A DNA stretch of 64,000 nucleotides. Source: Pochonia chlamydosporia 170. Lineage: Eukaryota > Ascomycota > Sordariomycetes > Hypocreales > Clavicipitaceae. The notes beneath the pieces were generated by a model. The model was given only the letters and a program-made list of their open reading frames with translations. It searched no databases and was not told the DNA's origin. The position numbers and the translations under genes are program-made. Shown piece after piece: positions 11,705 to 21,924 of the stretch. The stretch is taken from positions 1 through 64,000 of the forward strand of contig NW_019154057.1 in the NCBI RefSeq assembly GCF_001653235.2, given 5' to 3'. The first letter of the stretch is position 1; the number at the start of each line of letters is the position of its first letter.

Positions 11705-12415
11705 ATGCAACTCAGCAGAGCAACTCGCCCATTCCGTACTCTGCGAACCCTTCGACGCAGCACAATCCCATTCGTTGCCACCCCATCACGCAACATGTCT
11801 TTCTTTCCACGAGCTTTCTATGAAGGTGATTCTTTATCATCCTTCACCCCACTCTTCCGTCTCCTGGACGACTTTGACACGTATTCTCGCCAATCCGGCA
11901 GTAACCAACAAGGCCGGCTCTCAGCCATCGCCACCTGGCAGCCCAAATTTGACATTCGCGAAACCAGTGATGCATACGAGCTGCACGGCGAACTCCCCGG
12001 CCTGAACAAAGACGCCGTTCACATTGAGTTTACAGATCCACAGACCATGACTGTCCGTGGCAAAGCTGAGCGAACTTATTCGTCTGGCACCTCCAGCGCT
12101 GGGCGCATTGAAGATGTTTCCGAGAAGCCAGCCATCACTGAGGGCGAAACATCACCCTCCGCGCATAAAGCCACTGTTGAGGATGACAATGCAGCCGCGA
12201 CAGAAACTGCAGTAGGCAAGGCGCAAAGGCAGCCTGAGCAACCCAAGTACAAGTATTGGCTTACTGAGCGCAGCGTCGGGGAGTTCTCTCGAAGCTTCAA
12301 CTTTCCGACCCCTGTGGACCATGATTCCGTGTCGGCTAGTTTCAGAGACGGCATCCTGGCTGTTTCTGTGCCAAAAGCTAAGAAGCCTGAACCTCGACGG
12401 ATCGCTATAAACTAA
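11705..12415 (+). CDS. Small heat-shock protein, Hsp20/Hsp30 family
   Basis: 236 residues if translation starts at 11705, or 206 from the second ATG at 11795 (MSFFPR, the usual start of Aspergillus Hsp30 proteins). The longer form adds an Arg/Ser/Thr-rich leader without acidic residues that resembles a mitochondrial presequence. Two start sites could thus give mitochondrial and cytosolic forms. The alpha-crystallin domain begins at WQPKFDIRETSDAYELHGELPGL, is split by an acidic insert of about 50 residues typical of fungal Hsp30, and ends with FNFPTPVDHDSVSASFRDGILAVSVPK. The protein would act as an ATP-independent holdase under stress. Upstream TATA and HSE-like sites fit heat induction. No intron. 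Confidence 0.9.
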   Translation: MQLSRATRPFRTLRTLRRSTIPFVATPSRNMSFFPRAFYEGDSLSSFTPLFRLLDDFDTYSRQSGSNQQGRLSAIATWQPKFDIRETSDAYELHGELPGLNKDAVHIEFTDPQTMTVRGKAERTYSSGTSSAGRIEDVSEKPAITEGETSPSAHKATVEDDNAAATETAVGKAQRQPEQPKYKYWLTERSVGEFSRSFNFPTPVDHDSVSASFRDGILAVSVPKAKKPEPRRIAIN

Positions 12416-12634
12416 ACTGATTTATTGTATTTTTTTTGCCGCTGGGGCAGAGTGTAAGTCTTTTGCATGTGTGATGAATAATGTATTGGCGAGAGTCAAT
12501 TTGGCTTTGTCTCTGTCGAGTATTTGTCGAGTTTTTGTACTTCATTCTTTCTCAGTAGCCACATGAAGACTGAGTTAACTAAATATTTAAAGCGATGTCT
12601 TAATACGTACCGCTTTGACCGCTTTATACGCATC

Positions 12635-13745
12635 TTATGTTGTCCTCGTGAGTGAATACGAGCCTGATGTGCGGTCCCAATGCTTCTGTAAAGCCTGGCG
12701 CTGCTCGTATGTGACGGTCCGCTTCGTCAAAGCCCTGGCGGTCGAACGCGGAATGCGCCAGAGCTGTACCCACATACAGAGACATCGCTTCAACAGCCGT
12801 CGTTGTTGGCGCCCTGAGCGCTCATGCGTAACAAGCCGGAAGGGCGCCTTGTACGGCCAATCGGCAAATCTCCCTCGCAGCCATCGTCGTATTGATGTGC
12901 CAGTGTGAGTGACTGTATTCGCGCATCGATCAAACAGCCTGTCCAACGCGTGTATGATAGTACGCAGCCTGGCCTCGACGTCGCTGCGCTTTCAATCGAT
13001 TTCCCGTCGTACGTTCCAAGATAGTAGGGTCAGTCCGCCTCAATGGGCGTTTGATATAGCATAATGGGGACACGCCTATTTTCATTCGCGTAGAGAGCCT
13101 ACCATCCCGTCCGGCGCATCCAGTTGCTCACGAGGTTGGGCCAAGCGGCTTCCTGGCCGTAAGAGGGCTAGGCCGTGTAGCTGACTGGAGCAGCGAAGAC
13201 AACGATGCGCCGGTGAGGTGCTGTAGCTTGGCGGCACAGATAGCTTCGGCTTGCCTGTCTACTCGGCGTCTTTCGCAGTCAGGGGAACCAGAGTAGGCAT
13301 TTCTACGGCAGAGGCGGACACGCACCAGGTGGCGAGGATATCACCGGGAAGCCAGCTCTGGAAGAGGATATCATCCTGAATGTGGTCTCGTAGCCAGTAC
13401 CCGGACGACCTCCTTGCCGTGACCTCGCGACGATGCTCCTTCTTTAGGTGTCGAGATAAGATATCATAGCTTGTGGAGCGGAAGCGGCAGTAGGAGCAGC
13501 CAACCCCTCTCTGTAAAGCCAAGTGCGGGTGCTGCGGACAACCGTCTTGCCTAGGCGGCAGCTGGCGAGGACTTGGGAGCTGTAGCGAGTTCATTAGCTT
13601 ATTTAGGCCCCATCTCGCCTTCCTCGAATGGCCATGCTTCTCCCCAAGGTGCCGAGAAACACGGTCGCCATCGGCCATTAACGCGAAGCCACACTCTATA
13701 CAGATAATAACTGATTCCGACTGATTCAGGTGGAGGCCGAGTTAT
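12635..13745 (-). pseudogene. Degraded OrsD-like (DUF3505) C2H2 protein
   Basis: Read on the minus strand from about 13745. A first finger IICIECGFAL...HLGEKH is followed by a linker NSLQLPSPRQLPPRQDG, then a second finger GVGCSYCRFRSTSYDILSRHLKKEH and the segment DDILFQSWLPG. After stops and frame changes (13258-12947) the downstream family segment reappears at 12946-12635: LFDRCANTVTHTGTSIRRWLRGRF, then PYKAPFRLV and RRLLKRCLCMWVQLWRIPR. The order matches OrsD-type proteins, many of which sit N-terminal to RecQ-like helicases or near telomeres in fungi. No ATG precedes the first finger, and the reading frame is broken, so this is a relic. Confidence 0.6.
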
Positions 13746-16162
13746 GCAATGCGTTGTATCTCCTGTGGTTGTAGCTGCCCACATGACTGGGGCATAGGCT
13801 GGGAGCCGCAAGGTCTCTCCATAGCGTCAGATGGGGTTCACGAACCTCCAAGCCATCTTAGATTACTTGAACCCATCAGTTTCAGCAGGTAAAGCCAATA
13901 TTACCCACACAACGGTTCGAGGAAAGATCGTCGCCGCGTTGGAGCTACACAAACAGTCAGTGATACACGTCTGCTTGCTCATATGGCGAGCGTCCAAGAG
14001 GAGATGGAAGCTAGTTGGGGATAAGTTCGACTCGGAAGCTGGAACAAGGGAGATAGGTGGGCGAGGCCTTTGGGAAAATATTCTCTGCAGAGTACGGCGC
14101 TTTGCCAATCCACCCAATCCACAACAGCTTCCAGTGGATCCACTATGTTGAGGTACTCAGTGGATTATGCATCCAGTGGATTGAGTGGAGTTGCTTTCAG
14201 CCCTGTTGGCTAGACCGCCTTGACTACGAAGTACTTGCGGCTCAAGAAAATTGGGCGAATCAGAAGCTGCAAAAAGCCCTACCTCTGTATCAAAAGTGTC
14301 ATGCCGCTCTATCAATTCCCTTTATATAAGTCCGGCATCAGTGTGACGTCTATTTCCAGGGAAAAGGTTGGACTAGTAGTCAGGGGCAAACATAAAGACT
14401 TAGACGCTGTTTTACCGTTTGTATGTGGACTTGTCCAGCACGGCCGGTAGGTAATGATTTCACGCTTAAAGTTCACGCTCACTTGAATATTGTGATGGCA
14501 ATTGTGATATGACATCTCTCGTTCTCATGGGAGCGAGTCCGTCGTTAAGACCACCAGGAAATAAGGTTCTGACGTCCCGAACAGTTCTTGAATCAAATTG
14601 ACAGGCCAATGGAAAATGGGTCGGACTTCACCGGAGGCTGAACGACGACAAGAGTTAGCCATCAGCAGATAAAATGGAGGTCGTATCGTCGGAGCGGAAC
14701 CTCCGCAGCCGACCCCACAAGCATCAGAGGCATGCCTAGCATGCAACCTACATGCTCTTTAGCCTAGCAGACAGGATATGGAGATATTAAGCAAACTTGT
14801 TCATGGTGCGTCACTGGCCTATGTGGCGAGTAACGAAAACCCAGCAGTGATATCACTATGGCGTATTGCTGCTGGCATTTGCGCGTTGCCAGCAGAGGCG
14901 CGGTCGATACCAGCTCATACCTTGCTAAGAGAGCACAAGAACCAAGGATTGCTTCAGCTCTTCTGTAACAAAGCACGTTTTTCAAATTCGGCATATGCCA
15001 CATAAGATGTCTTGTCTAGAACTTTAGTCTACGAACGTATGAGTGGCTGAAGGAGGTGTTTTTCTTCTTCCATCAACATCGCAAACTTCAGCCTAAAAGC
15101 TGGCATTCCCAATCGACGCGGTATGCCATATCCCGAAACTTTCGAAATGCAGTCGTCTGTAATACAAACCACAATCGCAGTTCTCAAGAGCCCCCAAAAC
15201 CTCCTCGCACCTTTTCAAGCCGCCCACAGTCAACCACATATTTGGCGAAGCTTTAGCGTTTTCAGGTCATTAAGCATAGGCCTCAAAGAATCATCAACTG
15301 GTAGGTGAAACTAGTCGACCTCGTCTATGAGGATACATTGACCGTCTGGCACGTCACGGAGGGTATGAAGAGTTCGCAAACACTAACCGTCACCGTGCCA
15401 TATCACAGCGACGGGATCAGAATACGACTACCACAAACATGATTCACTCGTCAAGCAGAAGCTAGGTTGTGGTCAGTGGAAGGCGGAGCTAGCGTCAGAT
15501 AGTGAAGAGGTTGTTAAGGCGGAGAGAGAAATCCAGTACATGGAGGACATGGATCCACTCTCTAAGAAAATTCAAGAGCCTAGGGATATGGCACGTGCAA
15601 CTCCATCTCAAGTGCCTTGTAAGGGATAGTGTAATCTGTTACATGATATCCTTACCACTAACTACTTAACTATTGTCTTTTTTTAAAATATTATGTCTAA
15701 GGCACGAGTCTTAGGACAGAATTTCTCCTCTTATCTCGTTTATTCTTCCTCTTTGTAATATTTCAGGATCCATATAGCAACGTTTACCAAATATCTTCCT
15801 CGCTGTCGCCGGCGTAATTTAGCCCTCCCATCCTGCCAGCCTCCTTTGCCTTCTCGCTTCCAGGTTCAAACGACCCGGACGATGCCTGACCTCCTTGCGA
15901 GGCAATGTCTCTCTAGAATAATTAAGACTCATTCTTTCCACATTCCGCACATATTACGTACCTGCTTATCAGGATCCATAGTGGCAAAGCCACTTGAATG
16001 ACTCGCCTGCCCTCCTTTCGATACGATCTCCTGGACCTCGTCCTTAGGGCTATGGCGAGTTAGCTTTCATCCGAGTAAAATTAAACTTTTAATACCGGTT
16101 GGCAAAATTTCCGGGATTCTGATTTCCAGTCATGTTGACAGTACCGAGTTTCGTTTGATTTG
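13746..16162. other. Intergenic, no gene supported
   Basis: Scattered short open frames. The direct repeat CCAGTGGAT(C/T) recurs three times near 14130-14190. A short plus-strand open stretch around 15430-15630 (ending in a TAG at 15629) encodes an acidic, lysine-rich peptide that is not recognised. Confidence 0.35.
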
Positions 16163-16174
16163 TTAATTTTTTTT

Positions 16175-16176
<2 letters not shown>

Positions 16177-16212
<36 letters not shown>
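16177..16212 (-). repeat. Poly(A) tail of the LINE (T36 on plus strand)
   Basis: A run of 36 T, preceded by T8 and CC, lies immediately downstream of LINE 3' sequence read on the minus strand. It is the expected target-primed tail. Confidence 0.75.
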
Positions 16213-16214
<2 letters not shown>

Positions 16215-16346
16215 GCAGTGGTTGGGTTTGTTCCCCCGTCAGCTGTTCAAATTTAGAAAACGTCGCTGTTATACCGTTACGTTGGGTTATAGTAGCACCA
16301 CTTTAGGATTAATGACGAAACGCGTCGTCAGTGCTCTGCCTGTGGC

Positions 16347-16570
16347 TCTCGGGTAAAACTGCCTCTGTTGATAGAACAAGCAAACTTGGTGTAATTGCTT
16401 AGCTGTTATAACGTCGGTTATCATGACTAAACTTACCCGAAAAACAGATTCGGACGAAAGGAAGTGTTTTGATATTAAAAGGAGAGCTGCAGACTCTGTC
16501 TGCAGCTCGAACAACAAGAACAATAATTTTGAGAAGAAGCTTAGTTAACAATGAGTCTCATAACGTGACA
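16347..16570 (+). mobile_element. Solo LTR (copy C)
   Basis: 224 bp, begins TCTCGGGTAAAACTGCC (a diverged form of TGTCGGATAAAAC) and ends CATAACGTGACA. The right side abuts the LINE endonuclease and the left side the LINE 3' UTR. Flanking 5-mers differ (GTGGC, ACAAC), so LINE sequence was lost here. Confidence 0.85.
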
Positions 16571-17044
16571 ACAACTGGGCATGGCGGTTGAAGTCACCCG
16601 CAATGACGACGTCTACGACCTGGCCGGCGTCTAACCTCCGTGACGACCCTCCGCAACATATCACAGGTTTCTATTAGAGCTTGCGCATCACGCCCTTTCA
16701 CATACACGGAAACAATCAAAATTTGCCGTCCAGGGAGCTTCACGAGCGCCACAGTTAGATCCGCCGACTCTATCGGGACCTGCTCAGCTTCCAAATCTTT
16801 TCTTACACAAAGCATACTTCGGATGGGCCACCTGCCCTGTTCTCTGCACATTGAGGGTATCATCTTTGTCCATTTGTGGTGTGCCATGGGTATGGTAAAG
16901 AGGTGCCCCTTGACTATCCACGCCCGGGGTTCTTGAATGGCAATGCCCCGCTGCATCTTGAATCTCTTCATCGTTCATTAAACTTTCGTGAGCTGCGTCC
17001 CCCTTCCAGACATTAAGCTGGATCATCCGTAGAGGCTGAGCCAT
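16571..17044 (-). pseudogene. LINE ORF2 endonuclease fragment, frameshifted
   Basis: Starts at an ATG at 17044 inside the end of ORF1 (different frame). It reads LRMIQLNVWKGDAAHESLMNDEEIQDAA, the N-terminus of an APE-type endonuclease. A frameshift near 16955 moves to AIQEPRAWIVKGHL and MAHHKWTKM, and another near 16610 leads to VVDVVIAGDFNRHAQLL, where the element is cut by the LTR. The reverse transcriptase is missing. Confidence 0.8.
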
Positions 17045-18146
17045 CGTGAGACGGGTAAAGCCTCCTGCAGTTTTCGCCGAAAGATTCGTGCGGACCGCCG
17101 CACAAGAGACATTTCGCAATAGCCTCAGCGCAAACGCTGTGGTGGTGGCCCTCCTTGGCACACCTTCTACACACCTGCGGTTTCTTGCATTGGAAAGCTT
17201 TGTGGTCCGTTAGTTCCTGACAATTGTAACACTGGCTGGGCCGTTGTTGGCGTTTGAAAACAGATGTTGAACCTGATAATCCTCCAGCGTAAAAATACCC
17301 TTCGCGCAAGAATCTGGCTGCCTCGACTGCCTTTTTAAGATAAACAACCACCGGCCCATGTTCCTTACGGGATCTGTCGCTCAGCCAAACGGCTTTGATG
17401 ACTTCTGTGGCATTCTCACTGCTGAGGGTTTCCCCTAGTCCTGGTAATTCCTTGCCTCCAACGTCTAGCACTTCGGAGCGGCTTACCCCATCGACCTTAA
17501 TCGGGTAATACTCGTCCCTCAAAACTCGAACGCCCTGCGGCAATTTCTTTTCCGCGATACCTTTGATCATACTATGTTCTTCTTCGTCTCGGCATACGAT
17601 TCTGATGCGGTGAGGGGCTTTGACGTCTCTCGTGACGGCCCGGCATCGCCAGGTTGGCGATTCCTTCTCCACGTGAACTTCGTTTTCGACAGCGGTACGA
17701 ATCCCACCGGGCGTGGCACGGTTACTCTCCTCGACTGGCACCCGGGAAACATCAATAGTGCAGAAAAGTGCCCCCGATACGTGGGGCGACGTGGGAACTT
17801 CGGTGGACTTTGGACTGTCTGGCGGAGTGCGTAGCACGTCAGCGTACGATGCTTGGCTATTTCCGGTGAATGGAGGTGTGATCGCGTTGCGCGTCGTAGT
17901 CTCCAGCTGTTTTGTTACTCGTTTCAGCTCCTCCTTCGTTTCCACTACCTCTCGCTCCAACTTGTAAATCAGGTCCTGTTGTTTAGTCGATGCGTTCTTA
18001 AGATCCTTCAACTCCTCTAGCACCTGCAAGAGCAGCGCCTTTTCGCCCTCCCTGCCAACGGTTTCGTTTTCGGCGTTGGCCGTGGATCCCGAATCCGAGG
18101 CTGTAGATGAGGCTCGCCAGATACGCTTATTCGCTTGTCTCCCAAT
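17013..18146 (-). pseudogene. LINE ORF1 (gag-like nucleic-acid binding protein), 5' truncated
   Basis: About 370 residues stay open from the LTR junction to the stop at 17013. The N-terminal half has a coiled coil (about QVLEELKDLKNASTKQQDLI and following). The C-terminus has three zinc knuckles: CYNCQELTDHKAFQC, CRRCAKEGHHHSVC and CLLCGGPHESFGENC, as in Tad1-clade ORF1 proteins that coat the LINE RNA. The apparent ATG and first dozen residues (MFYQQRQFYPT) come from the adjoining LTR, so the true start was lost. Confidence 0.8.
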
Positions 18147-18374
18147 TGTCGGATAAAACTGCCTCTGTTGATAGAACAAGCAAACTTGGTGTAATTCCTG
18201 GTTTTCATACTGTCGGTTATCATGACTAAACTTAACCGAAAAACAGATTCGGACGAAGGGAAGTTTTCTAGTATTAAAAAGTCAGCTGGAGACAGAGTCT
18301 GCAGCACAAAAACAATAACAAGAACAATGATTTTGAAAACGAGCTTAGTTAACAATGAGTCTCATAACGTGACA
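18147..18374 (+). mobile_element. 5' LTR of Copia copy 1 (copy D)
   Basis: 228 bp, TGTCGGATAAAACTGCC to CTCATAACGTGACA, directly followed by the primer-binding site. Confidence 0.9.
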
Positions 18375-18387
18375 GTTATGAGCCCGG
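18375..18387 (+). other. Primer-binding site, half-tRNA iMet type
   Basis: GTTATGAGCCCGG follows the LTR without a gap. Its complement CCGGGCTCATAAC resembles the anticodon stem-loop of initiator tRNA-Met (CAT anticodon), not a tRNA 3' end. Drosophila copia and yeast Ty5 prime from such a cleaved tRNA half. Confidence 0.6.
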
Positions 18388-18515
18388 ACCCGCGCACTAG
18401 GTTGTCAACAAGAACAGCCACGCTGTGAAAAACTGCACTACGATTGAACACAAAACAGTGTTCGTGAGACAGTTAGCTAAGTAAATTTTAACTCCTTCTG
18501 AACAACTAAGTGAAA

Positions 18516-19757
18516 ATGCCACCTTCCAAAACTGAGGTTATCCTCACGGGGATCGACAATTGGGACGACTGGCAGAAGTTCGTTGCAAGCTTAATCGATA
18601 TAGATATCTGGGAGGCAATCAAGCCGATCAACCGAACTCAAGTGCTTCTGCGAAAGCCAAGAAGACCGCAGGTATCTGATTTCAATGCAAACGCTGAGAC
18701 TGAAGTCAATCTTACGGCGTCTCAAGTCAACGCTTTCAGACTAGCCCGTGACAATTGGAAAGATAGCTCCAAAGAGTATGAGCAACAGAAAACCAATCTC
18801 ATCAAGGCTAAAAGTGTTATCATCAGCTACGTGGATGAGAGATTAGGCCGCTATCTTGACCAAGACCATGATCTCCCCCGCTGGATTGATAGTCTATCTG
18901 TAGCAGTCAATGCCGAACAGACTAAAGCAACGGACGCACTTGTGATTGAGTACCAGCAGATCATCAAGTCATTCAGGTGCACCGACTCAGCAACCTTCAC
19001 GGACTGAATCTGGAAATGGGAGAACTTCTTCCTGAAAGCGGCACGACATCGAATGCTTGAAGTAGCGGACGGTCGATGGCTATTTGACATCGCCCGTCTT
19101 ATGGCCAAACATAATGGCAACTTCACCGATAACTGCAGACAAGCTGCAGAATCACTTGTTTTAAAGACAAAAGATTACAATCGGGCTGTTGAGCAAGGAG
19201 TACAACAGTTATTACAACTCAACGATCTTAGTGATCATGCCAGGCTACGAGAGGCAGCAATAGCAATTCAGGGGGCGCTGATTCACACCCCTCCCAACGC
19301 TACGGATGCGAGCAAGGAATGGTCAATTGGAAGCGTAGCTGTCAAGTTACGGACCTGGGCCAGTTCTGCACTTCCAGCACAACCAGAAAGATCCTCCGCC
19401 AAACGGGGAACTGCGTTCCAAGCTGATACCAAAAGGAGTAATCAGAACGGAACTGCAAGCCAATCCCGATCAGATCGAAAAAGGACGCGATCAGACAACC
19501 AGCAAGATCGCAACAAGAGACAAGAAATAGGCTGTGAAGCTTGTGGCCAGCCGCGACGTGATCTTAGTTCGTGTTGGCTAGCTATCCCAGAAATTCGGCC
19601 TAAAGGAGTACCTGCGAATCACCGCCTAGAAGGGCTGGTGAGGAAAGTTTTGGCTGCTGATCCGGAACTAAAAGCTGAAGTAGCAAAACTTCGAAAAGCA
19701 GCGGAGAAAGACCAGGAACAGCAAGATCAGAACAAGAAAGAAGTCTCATTCCAGTGA
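18516..19757 (+). pseudogene. Copia copy 1 gag with internal TGA
   Basis: From the ATG at 18516 the frame reads KTEVILTGIDNWDDWQKF and continues to the natural gag stop at 19755-19757. A TGA at 19005-19007 replaces the Trp codon present in copy 2 (FTD-stop-IWKWEN against FADWIWKWEN). The nucleocapsid end has a knuckle-like CEACGQPRRDLSSCW. The stretch LVRKVLAADPELKAEVAK just before the stop is absent from copy 2. The gag stop is TGA followed by CAA. Confidence 0.85.
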
Positions 19758-19910
19758 CAATCAGCCGAGTCAAGCTTGGAGCGACGAATCGTTGGTCAGG
19801 CATTGTCACAAGGGGCTGCGTTTCCAATATGTTCAGGGACCTGTCTGCAAGCTGACCAGTATCCGTTACGATCGTCAACTATTCTTGACTCCGGAGCTTC
19901 GTTGGATATA
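19758..19910 (+). pseudogene. Start of Copia copy 1 pol: protease with DSGAS site
   Basis: In the same frame as gag, directly after its TGA, the sequence reads LERRIVGQALS and reaches the retropepsin catalytic motif ILDSGASLDI, where the DNA transposon interrupts it. In copy 2 the same motif is DCGAS. Confidence 0.8.
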
Positions 19911-20027
19911 TGTTCCGGGCCAGTGACGAATACATCCAATTCGCGAATCGCCCGGTCCATTCGCGAATGGCCCAGGCCAGTGACGAATATTCACATCCGT
20001 GACTAGACCGGGCCAGTCGCGAATACG
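19911..20027 (+). repeat. 5' terminal inverted repeat with internal motif array
   Basis: Contains three variants of GGCCAGT(G/C)(A/G)CGAATA and two TTCGCGAA palindromes, likely transposase-binding sites. Confidence 0.75.
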
Positions 20028-20113
20028 AACTAGCGGTGTGTGCCCAGATTATCTTTCTGACCGACTGACTGACATTATGATTACCAACTTCCTATATCCC
20101 ATCCAAAAGTCAA

Positions 20114-21904
20114 ATGGAACCACCAATTGCTCTTATTAATCCAATTCCAAATGATGTTCGCAGCGCATTTAAAGCTTACATTGAGAGCCCGACTTACACT
20201 AACAGAGAGCGCATTGAATACACCAAATGGTGGGAGTTGCACATCTTACTTGACAATCCCGACCGAAAACCGCGGAACCCAGCTGAGTCTCGACTTAAGC
20301 ACAGGGCTTTCTCTGAATTTGAACTCATCAACAATCGGCTACATCGCAAGCCAGATTCCAAGCACCCAGAGCCACGATATGTGGTACCTGAGAATGAAGC
20401 TTTTGATACAATTGCCAATCAACATTTACAACTGCTTCATGCTGGGAAGAACAAGACTTGCGAAGCAGTGCAGCAAAAGTTTTATGGCATAACGCGTGCA
20501 GATGTTGAATTTATTATCAAACGTTGCAAGAACTGTGCACTTAATCGACCAGCTGCGACGAAGCCTCCGCTAGTTCCCATTGTTACAACTCGGGCTTGGG
20601 AACGTGTTCAAGCTGACCTAATTGATATGCGCCATGAACCATCAGGTCAATACAAGTGGATACTACACATCAAGGATCACTTTTCCAAATATACCCAGCT
20701 GTATCCATTGAAAAGCAAGCACGCAGAGCCTATTGCACAGGCCTTTACTCGATTTATCGCCGCCTTCTTACCTCCCAAGATTGTTCAAACCGACAATGGC
20801 AAAGAATTCAAAGGAGCCTTATTGATCTTGCTGCGCAAGTATGGGATTCAGATTATTAACGGAGCACCAAGATCACCTCAAACCCAAGGTTTGGTTGAAC
20901 AAGCCAATGGAGTAGTAGAAGCGAAGCTCAGAGCTTGGAAAATGGATAACGGATCTACTGAATGGGCCAATGGAATTATGGAAGTTACGCTGGCAATGAA
21001 CACCCAGAAGCACTCAACTATTGGTTGTGCTCCTGTAGAGCTGCTCTTTAGGGAGCGTACTCTCTATACTGACTGGTTAAATCAGCAAAAGCGACTAGAC
21101 CCTGCTGTCGGCGTCCCCCAAGAGGATTCCGCCCAAGCTCCAATCTGTACCCTTAGCCCAGGCACTCCTGCTTCCAGTCCTGTAATCAATATTGGGGTTA
21201 GCCCAGGCAGTTCCCAGATTACCATGCTTATCAGCCCAGAAGCCGGGGTAGGGTCAGAAATCAACGTACGAATCTCGCCACCAATTCGTAGCTCTCCAAC
21301 ACCCGAGCCAGATCAAGAGCAGCGGGTGTCAGAGCTTACAGATCAAGTAATTGCGAAAGCCCAGAAGGCAACCCAGAGAGCAAAGCTTCGGATGATGCAG
21401 AAGTACTCTAAACAGCACATCATTCAACACTTTAACATTGGAGACATCGTCTCCATCAAGGTTCCGAGAGAAGATCGCACCTCCACTGATAACCGGCGAC
21501 TATTTGGGCGTATTCTAGAAGAACCCTACGCCCACAGATACAGGATCTTGACTACTTCAGGAGTTATTAAGCGATTAATACCTACCAAGGGATTAAGCGT
21601 GGTGAATGAGTCTCTCTGGCCCGATGTCACTATTCCGATGACTACTAAGGAAGTTACGCTTACAGAAGCAGCTAGGGACGCTTCCACCAGTGCACGAGTC
21701 GGAGTGTCATGTCAGTGTAAAGGAGAGTGTAATACCAAGCGGTGCAGGTGTTACAAGGAAAATAAAGAGTGTACAGTTCATTGCCATGGGGATGATCATA
21801 ACTGCGGAAATCAATCAGGATTGGCAATTGGGGCTGAATTGGCGTTAGTTGAGCGACCGAAAAAGAAGAGGGCGAGGGCAGATACAGTAGGAAACAGTAA
21901 TTAA
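20114..21904 (+). CDS. Integrase-type transposase (H2C2 + rve DDE + Cys-rich tail)
   Basis: One intact 596-residue frame from the ATG at 20114. Residues 104-141 form an integrase H2C2 zinc-binding domain (H104, H109, C138, C141). The rve catalytic core follows with D168 (QADLIDM), D227 (VQTDNGKEF) and E262 (SPQTQGLVEQANG). Residues about 440-500 (FNIGDIVSIKVP...) resemble the small C-terminal integrase fold. Residues 533-567 hold eight cysteines in a CXC/tesmin-like pattern (CQCKGECNTKRCRCY...), followed by a basic KKKRAR stretch that could be a nuclear signal. This layout is that of KRBA2-like and Ginger transposases, which cut and paste DNA although descended from retroelement-type integrases. 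No reverse transcriptase, gag or protease accompanies it, and the inverted repeats bracket it closely, so it is a DNA transposon gene. It looks functional. Confidence 0.82.
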   Translation: MEPPIALINPIPNDVRSAFKAYIESPTYTNRERIEYTKWWELHILLDNPDRKPRNPAESRLKHRAFSEFELINNRLHRKPDSKHPEPRYVVPENEAFDTIANQHLQLLHAGKNKTCEAVQQKFYGITRADVEFIIKRCKNCALNRPAATKPPLVPIVTTRAWERVQADLIDMRHEPSGQYKWILHIKDHFSKYTQLYPLKSKHAEPIAQAFTRFIAAFLPPKIVQTDNGKEFKGALLILLRKYGIQIINGAPRSPQTQGLVEQANGVVEAKLRAWKMDNGSTEWANGIMEVTLAMNTQKHSTIGCAPVELLFRERTLYTDWLNQQKRLDPAVGVPQEDSAQAPICTLSPGTPASSPVINIGVSPGSSQITMLISPEAGVGSEINVRISPPIRSSPTPEPDQEQRVSELTDQVIAKAQKATQRAKLRMMQKYSKQHIIQHFNIGDIVSIKVPREDRTSTDNRRLFGRILEEPYAHRYRILTTSGVIKRLIPTKGLSVVNESLWPDVTIPMTTKEVTLTEAARDASTSARVGVSCQCKGECNTKRCRCYKENKECTVHCHGDDHNCGNQSGLAIGAELALVERPKKKRARADTVGNSN

Positions 21905-21924
21905 CTAGATCATATTGAGTACTC

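Larger units (their letters stand above)
16163..18146 (-). mobile_element. Dead Tad1-like LINE, cut by LTRs at two places
   Basis: On the minus strand: 5'-truncated ORF1 (18146-17013), overlapping start of ORF2 endonuclease (17044-16571), a solo LTR (16570-16347) replacing the reverse transcriptase, then a 3' UTR of about 130 bases ending in a long A tail (T36 at 16177-16212 on the plus strand). Both ends of the coding part stop exactly at LTR ends, so the LINE was the older target. Confidence 0.8.
18147..19910 (+). mobile_element. Copia-type LTR retrotransposon copy 1, truncated
   Basis: 5' LTR, primer-binding site, gag and the start of protease in forward orientation. The element breaks at the DNA transposon that begins at 19911 and does not resume afterwards: no integrase, reverse transcriptase or forward 3' LTR is found. 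It had inserted into LINE ORF1. Confidence 0.88.

Noticed and set aside
7548..12415. Secondary-metabolite cluster around the two regulators and the oxidoreductase
   Set aside because: No polyketide synthase, NRPS, terpene synthase, P450 or tailoring enzyme cluster is present; the genes are separated by transposons.
13831..14151. 106-codon plus-strand frame, considered as hAT-related
   Set aside because: Short resemblance only; no catalytic or zinc motif and a probable frame break near 14000.
15123..15308. Frame beginning MPYPETFE, like the start of zinc alcohol dehydrogenases
   Set aside because: The similarity ends after eight residues; the following sequence lacks the GVCGSD zinc motif in any frame.
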